A program made the translations under genes and the position numbers. The notes under the pieces are model-generated. The model made no database searches and was not told the DNA's origin. It saw only the letters and a list, made by a program, of their open reading frames with translations. Positions 63,656 to 64,000 of a stretch of 64,000 bases of DNA are shown here, one piece after another. Positions within the stretch are counted from its first letter, which is position 1. Every line of letters starts with the position of its first letter. Origin of the DNA: CAIKMD01 sp963729935 (GTDB lineage: Bacteria > Pseudomonadota > Alphaproteobacteria > ATCC43930 > CGMCC-115725); the NCBI GenBank assembly GCA_963729935.1, contig CAVSPW010000002.1, positions 1 to 64,000 of the forward strand, read 5' to 3'.

Positions 63656-63708
63656 AGAGAAGCCCGCTCCTTTTGCGGGCATGGGTATAGCGGGGGCGCC
63701 GCGGCGCT

Positions 63709-64000
63709 TCAACCGCCGGTATCGGCGCCGCGCTTGACCCAGCCCGATTGGGTCTGCTCCCAATAAGTCAGCGCGTATCCCGCCGCCTTGGCGTCGCGCC
63801 AGCGCTGACGGGCCGCCTCGACCGCCGCCTCGTCATTGCCGTCGAACATGTCGCAAATCCGCTGGAGGCCGATTAGGTCCTTTGCCTGCGCCCCGTCGAG
63901 CAGGACCAGCATGTCGGCCTGGTTGGGATTGGCTTCCACCGCGGTGAGATAGACCGGCTGGCGCGCGGCATTGCCGTCGCGCGCGCTGCCATGCGGCAGG
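63709..64000 (-). CDS. holC: DNA polymerase III subunit chi, C-terminal part (cut by window edge)
   Basis: The visible 96 codons read through LPHGSARDGNAARQPVYLTA and continue EANPNQADMLVLLDGAQAKDL to the TGA at 63711..63709. This is the C-terminal half of the chi protein, which joins the clamp-loader complex to SSB. The EANPNQADMLVLLDGA stretch is a family signature. A GTG at 63939 should not be taken as the start: the frame stays open to the window edge, and the real start lies outside. Confidence 0.85.
   Translation of the reverse strand, partial: LPHGSARDGNAARQPVYLTAVEANPNQADMLVLLDGAQAKDLIGLQRICDMFDGNDEAAVEAARQRWRDAKAAGYALTYWEQTQSGWVKRGADTGG

Overview
The window is GC-rich, densely coded chromosomal DNA with about 60 genes. 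It looks like an alphaproteobacterium, probably free-living and of the Rhodospirillales/Hyphomicrobiales kind. Supporting signs are the pts-free ppdK-glyS-glyQ neighbourhood facing ispB, a 40-aa bacterial aa3-type cytochrome oxidase subunit IV gene, a 2TM-domain protein, a short XRE regulator of alphaproteobacterial type, and many TGATG/ATGA stop-start overlaps. I saw no rRNA, IS element, phage or CRISPR array. The species cannot be fixed from sequence alone.

Layout. 1-5.3 kb: an MDR oxidoreductase cut by the edge, a thiolase broken by two frame disruptions, pyrC, a zinc-type alcohol dehydrogenase relative, and a MetE-like methyltransferase with a 30-codon remnant of a lost paralogue nearby. 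5.4-6.6 kb: an orphan LivK-like binding protein. 6.6-13.5 kb: a minus-strand three-gene cluster of two transglutaminase-like proteins (one fused to DUF2126) and a circularly permuted ATP-grasp/alpha-E fusion. This is the best candidate here for a poorly described biochemical system. 13.7-18.5 kb: a fully overlapping operon of a GT9 heptosyltransferase-like protein, two GT4-like glycosyltransferases and an AsnB-type amidotransferase, suggesting surface-glycan work. 18.6-28.2 kb: ygfZ, then a long minus-strand run (DUF2007, TrmN6-like methyltransferase, S49 protease, esterase, zinc-ribbon membrane protein, glyQ, glyS, ppdK). 28.3-31.4 kb: ispB, tRNA-Pro(CGG), 2TM protein, ctpA lipoprotein protease.

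31.4-37.7 kb: acyl-CoA ligase, lipoprotein, unknown protein, acyltransferase-3, metallo-beta-lactamase hydrolase and a Rieske oxygenase. 37.7-44.7 kb: a second MetE-like protein with a basic tail, then an ABC uptake operon with one permease, one ATPase, a cupin and three tandem paralogous binding proteins. Each mature binding protein has exactly two cysteines, at matching positions, one of them the penultimate residue. 45-51.9 kb: a LivK-like protein, a SPOR-domain protein, HpcH/HpaI aldolase, FAH-family hydrolase, MFS transporter, GST and enoyl-CoA hydratase, which fits organic-acid or aromatic catabolism. 52-56.6 kb: XRE regulator, a tiny basic ORF with a strong terminator, a hexamer-repeat leader, SDR, MFS and an orphan NMT1-like binding protein. 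56.7-64 kb: amidohydrolase, alpha/beta hydrolase, purM-purN, a polytopic GT87/DUF2029-like protein, COX IV, a PAS histidine kinase with a hairpin over its start, ndk and holC (cut by the edge).

Taken together, housekeeping blocks (pyrimidine, purine, tRNA charging, isoprenoid, nucleotide) alternate with scavenging and catabolic genes. Six periplasmic binding proteins but only one permease/ATPase pair imply heavy investment in solute capture.
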